Assembly (NCBI GenBank): GCA_018881555.1
Contig: JACAXG010000021.1
Span: forward strand, 6,310,114 to 6,374,113
Direction of reading: 5' to 3'
Source: Amblyornis subalaris
Lineage: Eukaryota > Chordata > Aves > Passeriformes > Ptilonorhynchidae
Length of the DNA: 64,000 nt
Made by a program: the position numbers and the translations under genes. The notes below the pieces were generated by a model, which saw only the letters and a program-made list of their open reading frames with translations, was not told the origin of the DNA and made no database searches. Shown here piece by piece: positions 44,740 to 62,600 of this stretch; the first letter of the stretch is position 1; every line of letters begins with the position of its first letter.

Positions 44740-45470
44740 AAGGGGCATAGGCAGGCCGTCCCTTCCTGGGACCCCTCCGCCCGCCTTGCCCTGGCAGCGC
44801 TGGCTCCAGCCTCCAGCCAGCCTCCATCGTCTTCCGTCCAGGCGTCCCGTCCCCGGGAACCCGTCGGGGCCGGAGCACGCCGGGGAGGCGGCGGCGGCCC
44901 CGGGAGCCCACCCCGCCGGCAGGACAACGCGCCAGCGCCAGCCCGGGAAGGGCCCCCGGCTGCGAGGCGCTCCTCCCGCCGGCTCCTCGGGCCGCAGAGC
45001 CGCGCAAGCCCCGCCCGGGCGCCCCGCCGGGGGCGGCCCCGCTCCTCAGTGGCCGCCGTGGCCGTCGCTCAGGCGGCCGCGCCGCTCGCCGCGGGGATGG
45101 TGGGGCGGGCGCCGAGGGGCGCGGGCAGCGCTCACAGCCCGGACGGCGCCCGGCGCGGCGAGTCACAGCCGGCCAGGTTTGACCTCCCTTTCCTTGCCCC
45201 CTTCCCTCCCTTCGCGAGCGGGGCCGCGCCCGAGCCGGCCCTGGCTCTTCGCGGCGGCGGGGGCGCGGCGAGACAGCGAGCGCGGTGCCCCCCGGGTGAC
45301 ACCGTCGGGTGGCGGAGGGCGATGCTGTGTCAGGTCTCCGCGGGGTGTCGGGTCACGGCAGGACCCCGGGGTGTCCCCAGGCGGTGTCCCCGCGGCGGGG
45401 GACCGGCGAGCTTGAGGTCCCGTGAGGTCCCGTGAGGTCCCGTAAGGTCCCGGCTCCTCTCGTCCCGTTG
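44740..45470. promoter_or_regulatory. CpG island, likely PLEKHH2 promoter and noncoding exon 1
   Basis: The second GC- and CpG-dense block lies 4-5 kb upstream of the PLEKHH2 start codon on the same strand. Vertebrate PLEKHH2 begins with a noncoding exon, so this is its natural promoter. Several GT donors are possible and I could not choose one, so the exon is not placed. The long overlapping open frames here lack family features and are treated as GC artefacts. Confidence 0.7.
45413..45452. repeat. 10-bp tandem repeat at the edge of the PLEKHH2 CpG island
   Basis: Four copies of a 10-base unit, GTGAGGTCCC with small changes (the first begins TTGAGG, the fourth is GTAAGGTCCC). It lies at the 3' side of the island. 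Confidence 0.8.
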
Positions 45471-49654
<4,184 letters not shown>

Positions 49655-52600
49655 TGAAATTTAATGGTGTATAAATTATTTTATTTTATGATGGGGGCTG
49701 ATCTCATGTCATAGTTTGAGATTACAAGTAGTGAGATTTTTTCAGAAGTGGAAAAGTATAATTTTAAAACAAAATATATGGAAAACCTGTATGTTTTAAT
49801 GCTGTGAAAGAATTTTACACATCAAAATTGCCAGCAAAAACTGTTCATTTTCAAGTAAGAGCACACTGGCAACGCNCCTGCAGAGAAAAATCTGTATCCA
49901 GTAATCACTTTTACAACATTGAAGTTAATATTTAACACATTTTGTAAGTATTTAAGATGTGATTTAAGACACAGAAATCATCATGGAGAAAATTGAGAAG
50001 TATTATTTTCCCCAGTATTCCTTACTGAATCATATAATTTACCAGACTTTATTTTCCTATAATAAAACATCTCTAGCTATGGCTCATCATCTGAGTCTTA
50101 GGACCCAGAAAGTTGAAAAGTATTGTATCATTTAATTTGAAGAATATTGTTTAAATATACACTTTATTTTCCAACAGAGAAACATTTTGTTTGGCATATT
50201 CAAATATGTGAATGCCAACAGTCAGTTGTAATTGAGCCCATATTCGAAATACAAAACTCCCACATTGTATTTACCTGGTAACTTTTTGACAGAACAAGGC
50301 AATTAAAAGAGTACAAGGGACAAAACATTTTAGAGAATTATTGGAACTATGTCATCATTAATACTTCAGTGAATTTCTAATTAAAAAGTTATATTGTCGT
50401 AACTATTCTTTGAGCTAAATTTTCCATCAGTTGCTTCTCCCAAAAGATAAAATTCAGATCATTTGGTAGTATGTTAGTGATGATATGTCCACTTTTTATA
50501 TTTATGTTAATGTTTCTTTTTAGTGGATTTNTGCATTCTCTCTTTGAAGCCATAAGTACATTTAATCTCCACATTCANCACTCTCTCAATCATTCCCATT
50601 TTACTGTGTTTTGGTGGGGNCAAGAGCTAAACAGTATTAAGGCAGGAAGAAACAGATATTTTTGTATTTACAAAGAACTGTGGATGGTGTACAAAGTTCC
50701 AGATGTGTTCCAGTCCTTTTCTAATAATGTTTAACATTTTATTTTCTTAGACAGCTAAATTAACAATTGAGTATGTTTTCATGGAGATACCTATCTTAAT
50801 TGCAGGATCTTATTCAATGTCCTTTAGATTTCTATGTTATGTGTCATTTATTATTTTGAATGGTTGCTAAATCTTGTAAGGACCTACTTGTAAATTTTGC
50901 TTGTCAGAAAGCTTCTCTGATCCTGAATAACAAAATCCCACCACCACCTTTGTTCTTCACTGCCCAGTGTCCATTACGAAATGTCTCCCTTGAACAGCAA
51001 TGTACCCTGAACAGATCTCTGCAGTTCTCCACTGATAGCTGCCAGACACTGTAGGAATCAATAATGTCCTATATTTATTGAGCCAGTTTTTTAATTAATG
51101 GAGGGACATTCCCTCTTACCCCATGGCTTTTTGTTTCTTTTAAACACTTTTCAAAATCCAAATAATTATATAAATCAGACCGTCCCTATCTTCAGCCTTG
51201 GTTTATCCCTTCAAAACTTCACTAGCTTTGTGTGCCAACACCCCTCTTTTTAAGGGCCACTTTGACTCTTTCCTTACCTATAATAGTTACCCACATGCAC
51301 TCTAATTTTGCTGCTACATTTTTTACTAATTTGCTTACTACAGACATCAGACTTACAGATCAATAGTTGGTTCAATTATGTCCTCCAGTTCTTGACTGAA
51401 TAAAAATTGGCAATTTATTACTATTCATTTTATCTATTCATGGCCTTATCTGTTCTATGGAGGAACCAAACCTCAATTTTAGATAGAAAAAAAAGGAATA
51501 AAGAAATTTAGTATTTTCTGGATCAGACTTCTTTTTGTTAAGTAGGCATGAAAATTTACAGCAATAGAAAATAATTTTTAATAAAAATCACGTTTAATAA
51601 TGCAAAATACCACTGAAATTTTATTTTTACAGTTAGTACTCCAAATAGTTCTGCTTTGGCATAACTAAAAATATTGATGTTAGAAAGCAATGTAGTTGAA
51701 AATTCTTTATTGTTTACCCAATCCTGCAATTTTTCTGTATGGCAAACTCTCATTGAAGAGGTACGGCAGAATATTAGGTTTTGGAAGAACAACGAGCTGT
51801 GCAAAAGCCATCCTTTGAAATTTCATTTAAGAATTTAAAAAGAAAAATTAAAAAGAGAAAACTACTTGTGTCTTTCATTGTAGTTAGCAAGTCTCACAGA
51901 TGAGCAAGTTATTATCATTAGTCTTGGAGGAGAACATCCATCAAAGAGTTCAATACTGGCTGCTGTGACACTCAGCAGACCATTGGATCCTTACACAGTC
52001 AGAGCTGTTAGATCATAGATATCTGTTCTGTCTCTTTACTCCCTTTGGATCACTGCATTTCGGGATGGAAGTGGCTAAACGCTGGACATGACTTTCCTGG
52101 CAACTTTCCAGCAGCCATAACTACCAAGTTTTATGCGGCTGCTGCTGATTATAGTTTTGGCAACCAAAAAGTTAAGATTCATGAACAGCACTTCACAAAA
52201 CTATCTTGAGTTTAAAAAAAGGTTTTACAAATTTGAATGCTTTCTATTTGACTTTTCACTTTGTTCATTTACAGTCTGCATTTAGAGGCTCTTAATTGCT
52301 AGAAATAACCTCTTAAATTAATAGAAATGTATGCATATAATTTCAAATATTGACATTAAAAAAATCCAAACAAACAGAATAAGAGGGATAAAATCACAAA
52401 TCTTCAGCACTGTGCCTGAAACAAAGTATTCAAAGGCAAATTACTGTCTCTCATCTGTGAGAAATATGACTCTGAAATGGGTAAAAAAACTTAAGAACTT
52501 GTCATGTTAGTGCCCTCTTGTTTTAGTTTTCCTTATCTTTCTCAGAAATTTTAGAAAAAGCAAAGTGTTTACAGGAGTTATACAGGGGAGAAACATTTTC

Positions 52601-55600
52601 TGTTGAGGACCACAGGTCCAACAAGTATTCAGCTGGGATAATTCGACATAATACTCTCCAGAGCAGAGCATTAGCAGACTTCGTGAAAAATGATCCTTCT
52701 GCTTATTTTGNTACTGATTTTTTAATCTGAATCTTTCACTTACAAACTGGAATTCAGTTGGAACTGGTCACAACGCAATAAAATTAGACGATATTCATCT
52801 ACAAATCTAGCAATTTTGCACAATTCAAAACCACCCATATTCAAAATGGGCACTAAAGTGCTTTTATGTATTTCTGGGTTGGTTTCACTTGCCAGTAACC
52901 CAAGGGCTATTTTTTCACATTTTTTAATTTTTGAAATAATACAGACAATTCTCAGTATTTGTTGAAGGAAAGATAGACTCACACCAGTTTAAAATTAAAC
53001 TGCATGGAATTGTTAGTCAAAAATATATTTGGGAAATAGCAAATTGAATAATGAAGACCTGAGGGCCAGTAATTGATGGTCATCCTGATACTAATGACAA
53101 AAGGATAATACATCTGATGTCTGCCTCTATAGATACTTTCTGGAATTGTTATCTGTTACAGAATGAAACAAATTGGCAAAGCTCAGAAATAATTCTCACT
53201 CTTACTTTGATTAGCACAGGCCTTTATTTGTGGTTTTGTTTACAATCATTTTTATGCAATTAAATGTATACTAAAACATTGAACAATAGCAGCAGACAGA
53301 GTTCCACTTCAAAATAGCAACAGAAATCACAGTAACATGGTGTGACAGACATAAAACCCTGTGGGTATTATACTATGTAATTGTTGTAGAAAACAGAGTA
53401 AGAATGATACTATGACAAAAACAGGGAATCTTTACAGAACGGTAAGAGAAATGAGTTAGTGGTAATTCTCTAGCCTTCCTTCTCTGCCTGTGATTGAGAG
53501 GTATCCTTTCAAGACAATGTATCAGGAAAAGGAGTTTACATCCTATGTGTATGACTTGTCAGAAACTGCCATGGAGTTTTTCTCCTTACATTTGTTGTAT
53601 AACTTAGTCTAAAACCAGATTTAAATAAGGAATGTCTTGAATCTGTCCATTCCCAATACTTGTGTCTATGACCTGTGTGATTCTGTAAATGTATTCAGTC
53701 TGTATTAATTGAAGTACTTTTCTTATACACTAGAAATCAAATACCTTTGCAAAGATATTTTATTTAACAGTGCCTCTGCAAATAAACAAACAATCAACAT
53801 GAAAAGTCTTGAGTATGTTATTCTAATAGATGTGTTCTAATTTAGAAAAACAAACTCTTTACTGTGTTTTATAAGTTTAGGAAGTACTCATCCTTGAACC
53901 TCAGTGGTTGAGAAATTTGAGAAATTTGCATTGTGTTTCAGCAGTACAGCTACCAGAGCTTAATTTTTTTACTGAATTTGAGGAGAAGAAGAGAGACAAG
54001 CAAGGGAATACACAGTATTTTCAGNAAACTTAATCCATTCACTGTTGTTTATTTGTTTTTAATATTTTTTCATTTTGCCAAGTAAAGAGTCTATATTTAT
54101 AAATATAACATGCAAAGAAAGAGACCTTGTTGGAGTTTTAAGCAGAAGCTGCTGCTGTAAGTGGGAGAGGTCTTTACAGGAATTTAAGGAATGATGTAGA
54201 AAGTATCCTAGTATGCCAAATTTAGGATGGCTGTGAAACTGAGTTTTAAGCAGAAGCCTGTATTTTAATGCATCTTGAGTCTTACGTATATGAAGAGTTT
54301 ACAAAAAAAACCTTTGTTGAGTAAAAGATTAAATGTTTCTACTGCAAGTTTAGCTTCCAGCTGGCATTTCAAAACATAGGAAAGGTTGGTGACCTTCATT
54401 CTTTTCATAGTAAGTGCATTTTTAATCTAGAATATGCATGCAATATCAGGTATAAAGTTAATGTTCTTCCTACCACTAAAAAAATCATTTTAGCAGGAGA
54501 ACTATATAGCTGTGTTATATTCCCACCTGGGCAGCCTCCGCTGAATTTCTTTTTCATCAGACCCCATAAGGACTGAATATGGCACTAACCCAAATGTTGC
54601 ATTATGGGCTGTCCAGTAATACTCAACCTTCCTATGAATGTCTCCAAGTTTGTTTCCTGCAGTGCTGAGGGTCATTATGTTACGCTTTAAGTAATTTTCA
54701 ACAAATATAAATGATTATGAGAGAGAATTATTTTCATATGTATGTTGTTTTAACCTTCCACTTGGAATTTCTTTTTATACATGCTTAGCTGGCAATGAGT
54801 GTGTACATGACAAATGCAATATTATTTATACTTTCTGTACAGATGATGAAAATTGAATTATAACAAATTTTTAGGCCAAATACTATTTCCCAATATATTC
54901 CCAAGCATAACACATCTTGGACTTTGTCTTACAAACCAACAGCTAAATCCCATGTCTCTCTGTATTTTTATTCCTTTCGCACTCCTATTTATGGTATGTC
55001 ATTTGACATTTGAAAATTAAGCAGATGCAGTATGTTTTGTTATCTCTGGCATGACAATTTCATGTTTAAAGTTTTTGGAGGAAAATTCCATAACACATTT
55101 GACTTACACAGTGATTGCCAATATAAAAAAATTGTTAAAAAGCATGAATATTTCCATTTGCATTCAAAGGATTATGAAGGGTAAAGTAAAAAATAGCAAA
55201 GTACCATTTAACCAAAATTATTCAAATGGAGGTAATTTTTCAGCATTCAGTTGTTCTTTAAAAACTTCTCATCATGGAAAATAATTCAGTTGCAATTAGG
55301 AAGATACAAACAGGAGAAAGCAAGCAGAGTTAAGGAGAATAAAGTATATAGAGTCTTAGGTTTGTTTATACCGTTTTAGTACTTACACATTTTTTGTATA
55401 GTTTAATTTTTATCCCTTGTCTACTATTAAGTTTATGCCATGCCTTTTTATAACAGTGGGACTTTTTTTGTTTTGTTGTTTTTGTACATCTTAAAACTAC
55501 ATTCTTTCTAAGGAGCCTGAAGATGGAAAAGAAAAAAAAAGAAAGAACTCAGGAAGCAATAAATTAGCTGCTCTTGTAGAGGCCTGGCTGGGTAATGGCA

Positions 55601-57208
55601 TGAAGAACATAGCCTTAGCTGTGAGGCCAGAGGATTAATATCTTCCCTCTGGAGGTATGGAGACGAGGGCATCAGTTCTATTCCAGCCCACCTGAGATGG
55701 TGAAGTTGATGGAAGTTGTGGAAGCTGTGATAGTGGCTAGTTACCTGTGCAGATCCTTAGCCAAGCTAATACTTGTTTAGCATTTCACTTGTAGGAGCTA
55801 CAGATGTTTTTTCTCCATTTTTCATGGTGAGAACTCTTTTTCCTCTTAGAAATTATGCATTTAATTTTCGTTCCCTGGGAGAGTACTTTCAGGCTTTAAA
55901 TACCTGTTGTCTTGTCTTTAAAGTGCAATATGCTGCCTTACATATATTTCTGGAATCTCTTGGCCCTTTACCATGTGTTTCCTGTGTCCTATACCCTTTA
56001 ATGTCATGAATAAATTCAGTTTCAGTCAAGTTTTCTTTTCTTAAAATGTTGGCAGTGAGTGTTACCTTTGGTTCTTAAGGCATCACCTCTCAGACAGGGG
56101 CACGTCCTGTTTCAGGTGGGTGCTCATGTTATGGCTCTGCTGAGAAGTCACAACTCAGTGAGGCAGAGGTAGCAGAATTTCCGCAATTGCAGTACAATGA
56201 TCAGTACAAAACAAAGCAGATGAGCAACCAGTTCTGGTAAGTTTCTCTTTTTCATGTTAAGCACTATGGGAGACTTCTTTTTCCTTGCCTGTAAAGTACT
56301 TTGGTATGTTCTTCCCTCTTCCAAAACAATTTCTTCACTCCCTTCGCGATTTGGAATGCTGTGATAATGTCTGTGCTAAGAGTGGCCATCTTCCTAATTT
56401 GTGTTTGATTGTGCCTCTGCAATTCAACTATAAAGACGAGATCTGAGTTGGAAAAGATGACAGCCAGAAAACGGGAATTTCCTACTGTTTTACCAGGCTT
56501 AGGAAAGTCCTGTGACTGACATTGGGAAAAGCACGGTTATTGAGCCAACATTCAATGCTGCTCAATTGTCCTTCACTACACTGCCTCCCCAAATCTCACT
56601 GCTGAATTTAACTTTTTTAAATCTGTGGATTTACTGGCAGCTCTCCTAGACTACCAGTTCTGGAAGATTTCCCTCTCTGGGCTTTTCAGTTTTATATTTT
56701 TAGAAGGAATCATTAATTTTACTACAATGAACTCAACTGAGATGTGAAAGATTGTTTTTTCATATGTACTTTTCGCAAATTTAATGACCACTAGGAAGAT
56801 CTTTTGAGCTAAATAATTCTTAAAATCCTGTTTAAATATTCGAAAAAACTTGAAAGAGGTAAAATATAACTCAGTGGTCAAACTGGTCCCATCATGGAGA
56901 GCAACAGAAATTTTGAGTCTGGTTTTTTTCATTTTGAAAACTGAACAAGTAGAGACTGATAATTTTTGGAGGTTTCATTTTGTTCCAAGGAAAGGCTTTT
57001 GTGCTGAGCACAGTTCATATGAATGAGATGAATTGCGAAAAAGGAAAGGTAGGAGAGACTTGCAATTAAGAAGTGCTTTTTGCCTACTTAGGAGAGCAGT
57101 GCCAGAAGTTGCTGTAGTTAGAAGTGAACAGGATTGTGATTGTGCATGTGCAGATTGCAGAACTACTCATCATCTGCAGGAGAAGCAGGAGGAGTGTATA
57201 TAAGTCTA

Positions 57209-57236
57209 TGTGTGTGTGTGTGTGTGCGTGTGTGCA
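57209..57236. repeat. TG microsatellite
   Basis: About 13 TG units with one TGCG interruption, then gcacatgtatg. Alternating purine-pyrimidine sequence extends to about 57,244, so Z-DNA formation is possible. Confidence 0.85.
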
Positions 57237-59609
57237 CATGTATGTAACTTTGACATCAAAGAACCAGATTGTCTTACACTCGATACATCAGTGTGACAGA
57301 GAAAGACAAAATGAAGTTGGTTAGATGGCAGATTTGCAGAGGAATGGTTGGCAGTGCTTTGTTCATGAGAAGAACTGTAGCCTTTTCCCTTTTAATTGGT
57401 ATTGAAAATGAAGAAGATACACAGGAGTGCACTGAAAAGTGGCAGCTTGCAAACTGCCAGGTTGTGAGCGCTAAGCTGTGTTGCATCATAACCTAGGTGT
57501 GCATTCAAGTGAGATTTGAATGAAATAAAAGGCTGTAGGTTTCTGAATTCAAGCCAGGTGACTAATTCTTTCATCTGAAGATTTTTTTTCATTTAGGAGA
57601 TAATAACAAACAATAAAATTTCTTGTACAATACATGCTTGGTCAGTAATTAGCCTAAGGAATATTTGAGACTTAGCCTTTAGCATTAGTCCTTTTGGGGA
57701 GATCTACGACAAAAAGAAGATTAGGTTCAGAAAGCAATTCTTCATTTTGATGACTAAAAATTTGACTAGTATTTTTATAGGTTTCATTTTGTTCCAGGGA
57801 AAAGCTATTGTGCCAAAATACTCATTTTTCACTGAAGGCATGTTTAATTTTATAAATATAGGTAGGTCTGAAGTATCACTTCCTAGATTTATATGACAAA
57901 ATGGATTTCTATGAATAAGTTAAAATGTCAAGCTGTTCTATTAAAGATAAGTCTCTCTAATTATTGTATGCCCTTTGGGATAAAAAATCAGCCAATAAAG
58001 GTCAAAGTATTTCTTCCCCAAGGCATGTGCTCATTCCTTTTTTACAAACAATCTTCTTGTTTATTTTTCCTGTGAAATGTTAGTATATTTATTTTGCATT
58101 TCTTTTCCTTAGGTGTTTTATCTATATGGCTTAATTAGTCAGGTCATATTTTAAAGTTTGTTGTGGTTTATAAAGATTTAGCACTGTCTTTATGGAGAAT
58201 GGAGAATACATCATACATAGAAGAGAAACGTCACGACAGAAGGAATAAATGTTAGAAAATATGGATAGAACATACTTAGTAATCTTTTTAATAAATGAGT
58301 TGCAGAAGTAGGAGAAGTAATACTGTATTTTCTTAAGGTAAACCACTGAAAGAGAGACCTTTTTGTGAAAGGAGTAAATCATGCTTCTAGAACAGTTTTA
58401 CCATAGCTTTTAACTAACAAATGTATGCAAGTCTTTATATGATTGGGCACAGCATATTTTAAAACAAGAAAACCGGTCATCAAAGTCAATGACAAGCAGA
58501 TTACTTGCTTTTAAGCAGTACTGACTCTTTTCTTCTGGAAATGCAGATTTGTTGAAATATTTGGGCCTAAACATAGGAATATAGACCAAAAAGGGGAAAT
58601 CTTGGTTGTATGTAGTGCTCTGGAATAGCTGCCAGGCATATTCTTCAAACCATTTATACACTTACCAAGCATCACATTAAAAAAAAATCAGATCTTTTTT
58701 CTTTATAGCTTCTCTTAGAAGACAGTTCTAAAATCTTTTTTTACTCAATGTGAAAAATGAGTGTCTTCTAATAGCCAGCCTATGTTTATTCATCGCCTGC
58801 TTATATCTACTTGCACCTTTGAGAGGCAGTTGTAGGTGTGTTTATCCCTCAATTGCTTCTCCTATTTCTTTTATTTGTAGAAGCAACCATATACCCGTGT
58901 CTCTGGTTTTGCTGAGTCCTGTGTGGTGTTAGGACTGGTAGTTCACTGAATCTGAAAATGGACAGATTTACTACTCTTTTATTTTTTATGGAAAACATTA
59001 TTTTTCAACTACAGATGGTTTGGGCTTTTTTTTCAAATGATGAAGATCTGAAAAACTGAAATGCAAGGAAAACAACAGACTCTAAACATACCATTCTCAA
59101 ATCACTGAAAGTTCTGCACTTCAACACTTGAACAGACAGACTGTCCAGAAATATTAGGTTTTAACTCCTTTTTCCTTTTTGAAAACTTTGACCTATTATT
59201 ATCAGCATGCTTTGAAAGGCGTACAGAGAAGTTGATGCTTTTCTTTTTGTTCATTAATGGTTGTAATTTTTTGTATATGTATTTCAAAAAGATTTCCAAA
59301 AACTCAGTGATACAACTGTGTTGTTTATAATATTAAAAACTAGGATACAGTGTATTATGCACTGATTATAATGTAAATTTCAAACATGAATGGGATAAAT
59401 TGTTGTATTGAAAGTTGACTTGGATAAAAATAGGAGTTTATTCCTATACATAACAAACATTTTTCAGATTTCAAAAAGGAACAAATCAAAACAATTTTTA
59501 TTTAAAAAATAAAATGCTTCTTTAAAATTATTAAGTAGCTATTTCAAGTAACAGGAAAATTATTATTTTAGTGCTGTAATTTCTCTCTAATACACACTAT
59601 GTATAATGA

Positions 59610-59657
59610 TCTCTCTATATATGTATACAAATGAAAGTATATACATATATGCATACA
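59610..59657. repeat. AT-rich simple repeat
   Basis: Imperfect tatatatgtatac and atacatatatgcatac units in the PLEKHH2 intron. Confidence 0.6.
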
Positions 59658-62600
59658 AAAGGAGTATTTTTGAAATGTATAAGTGATGACTTTTGAATTT
59701 ATACCCTTTGGTGAGTTCAGGCAATACATGCTTTACTCAAATGAAAATTTCTTTACTTGCACAAAAATATATATGTGAAACATTTCTGAATACAGCTAAG
59801 AAACTTCCGGGTGACCTTTGAAAAGGAATCACTATATGATTTGCCTTTTTATTGTCCAAAATTCCCAGTGACTGTGTGTTGTGCTTCAATGTCCAGACCT
59901 CCAAGGCAGTACACCTCTTTGTTTTTATTGCTTCCATGTTTCTTCAAAGCATTCAGTATTTATTCACGTGGCATTTCTCTGTTCATTGTTTGAACGAAAA
60001 TAGCTCAATTTGATGAGTGTCAGATGTAGAGTGGTTATTTCCTTACTAAGTTTAAAACCAAATCTGTTTCTAACAATAGATACTGTTTTCTATAATTCAG
60101 TAATTGATGCAGCATGCACTAATCTGTTTTATGGAAATTGTAAGAGGATTTTTCTCTTAAAGACAGAAGGAGAAAGTGCAAGTTAAAGTAGCATCTGTTC
60201 TTCTGTACCTGAGTTGATAATGTCCTTTAGCCAGTATGCATGTAATTTTTGCTCATGGGCCTAAAACATTTATTCTTTATATTTAAGACTGTAAAATCGA
60301 AACCATTACAGATTATGACAGGACATCTCTGAATTTTTAATGAATTTTGGAAAGAGCCCAGATCAATCTGATGTGGGTGACAAGGATGTTCCTTACAAGA
60401 GGTTTGTTGAACTGGGGTATTTTCAAGTTAGCTCATTCATGACATGATAGAAGATTAAGCTTAAATATACTTCACAAGCCAAATGTTATCAATAACATGA
60501 TGGCCCTCCATGTTTCTCCTGGAAAGCCAACTTTATGTCAGTTAATCCTTTACAGACTGTAGTTCATTTGAGCAATGTCTCACCTAACAGCTGATACATA
60601 CCATTTCGATCCAGTGATGCTAGCNGTTCGCTGAGATGTGTACAGAAAGAAGTTGGTGGGACAGAGGTCTGATTCAACAGACTTTTCTCGTTTTCAAATT
60701 ATGTTCTGTATAAAGTCAGAGTTAGTCGTCAAATATTCAAGATGCTGCCATAGTTAGAGTTCTGCATCTGTAGAGCACACTGACATTTGCCTCTAAACAT
60801 GGATACGGCTGCATTTATCTGCCACTTCCATCCTCAGGTTAAGGATTTTTTAAAATTTTTATTTGAGGATCTTAAGGTATCAGTCCATGGTCTGAAATTG
60901 CCTTCATAGTCACTGGGTAAAGGGGATTTACCACTGCATTTTATTCTTGATGAGTTCAAAGCATGACTTTAGCTATTAGACCAGTCACATATTTCCACCT
61001 TTCCTCTCTCATCTCTCTCTCTCAGTAATGCTGTGATCATTGTTATGAAACTTGTTACTAACTTAAGAGTGTTTAAGGTTAGGTTTTGTTTGTGAAATCA
61101 TTCCCTTAGAAATAGTTCCAATCTTTTGCCCCACAAGTTCGATAGCCTTCAGAGTATCCTAAAGCAGTCATTTTTTCTGTTTATAAGAAGCAAAGCAGAC
61201 AGAATATAGATGTAATTCTAATTTTTCAGGCAGGTAAAACAATTTTGTGGATTGTTTAGAGATTATTTATGCAAATAGGAAATACATATTTTTTAAGTTT
61301 CATTATTGTTACAGTAGGTCCTGCAAAGTAAGCCTATATAAACTCTAAATAAAGGAAAATCAGCACTCACATAGTAATTATTATGTAGCATCGAATTATT
61401 GAAATGCTGGAAATTTTAACTTTAATAAAAGTGCTTATGTTTGGTAACTATGGTATTCCACTCTTGCTGAATAATATCGATTGCTCTTTTTTTTAACAGG
61501 AGTCTTCTAAAAGAAATTGAAGACCCTCTAGAAATTTTGCAAATAAAATCTCACATTTAGTTGTTGCCAGGAAGCTGACTGACATATCCATATTGTAAGA
61601 CCATGCAAAGCTTCTTAGCACATCTTCTTGAAATATTCCACTGTTCAAGAGGCAAAAATAAGTTTTGTTCTTCCCTTTTTAATCTCTGAATGATCTTTTG
61701 CTTGGTAGTTATTCTCTTATCTTTTTTGGCTCCTAGCTTTACATTCATCTTAGCAACAGCTTTATTCATATCATATTCTTTGTCCCAGTAGTCTATGTGA
61801 ACATATTATTATGTTCCTGGTGCAACAGTGTATATTCCTAGCAAGAGGCGCACGGTGCATTTCCAGTGCACAAACGTGGAAGGAAGTTGGGCCTTTAGTG
61901 CACTGTATTATCCAGGACTCAAATGGTTGTGTAGAAGAGNAGCATTACTGCCTAATGCTTGTACAGTGGCTCAGTGATACTGAGATACTGCTGGAGAGAC
62001 CAATTGTCCTCAGGTTTAAGCCGAGCTGGAGCTACTTGAGCTGCAGTGGCAGCTGAGTGAACTTGTCAAGCAACAGTTTCAGGTTTTTATTCCATTTATC
62101 AAATCTGTCAGGTTTGTGATACTATCTTACAGTTGAAATACTTTAACTTATGGGATATCAATAAATTGCCAATTGCTGCCAGCATTTACAAATTGTTTGC
62201 CTGTGAAAGTTAATGAACAACTTGGTACTCATCAGCAAATTTCACATTACAAATATCTGAAGGAGTTTTCTGTGATAATATTATAGAGTATTAATAAAGT
62301 CAGAATATTATAAAGTATTAGTTCATTATTAATAACTGCACTTTTACTTGGTTTAGCATACTGCTTTTACTACAGTGGTATGTTAGCTGACCATATATTC
62401 AGAAATAACCTCGATTTCTGAATCCCAACTCACTAAAAAAGAAACATCTGAAAAACAATACTAAAGTGAGTCTTGCAAACTAAACTTCTATTTGAATGTA
62501 AACTCAAAAAGACAGATGGAAAGTAATCTTAGCGTCCAAAGTTCTAAAAATTAAACTCAAAGTTAAAATTTTAACATGAGGTCATTTAAATATGAAATTA

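Noticed and set aside
52740..52982. 80-codon minus-strand open frame in the PLEKHH2 intron
   Set aside because: No recognisable family, no splice context and no resemblance to PLEKHH2. Treated as chance.
61500..61560. Possible PLEKHH2 exon after TTTTTTTTAACAG encoding SLLKEIEDPLEILQIK
   Set aside because: It does not match the expected PLEKHH2 block and ends in a stop. The frame required by the phase-0 donor of the previous exon also hits a stop within seven codons.
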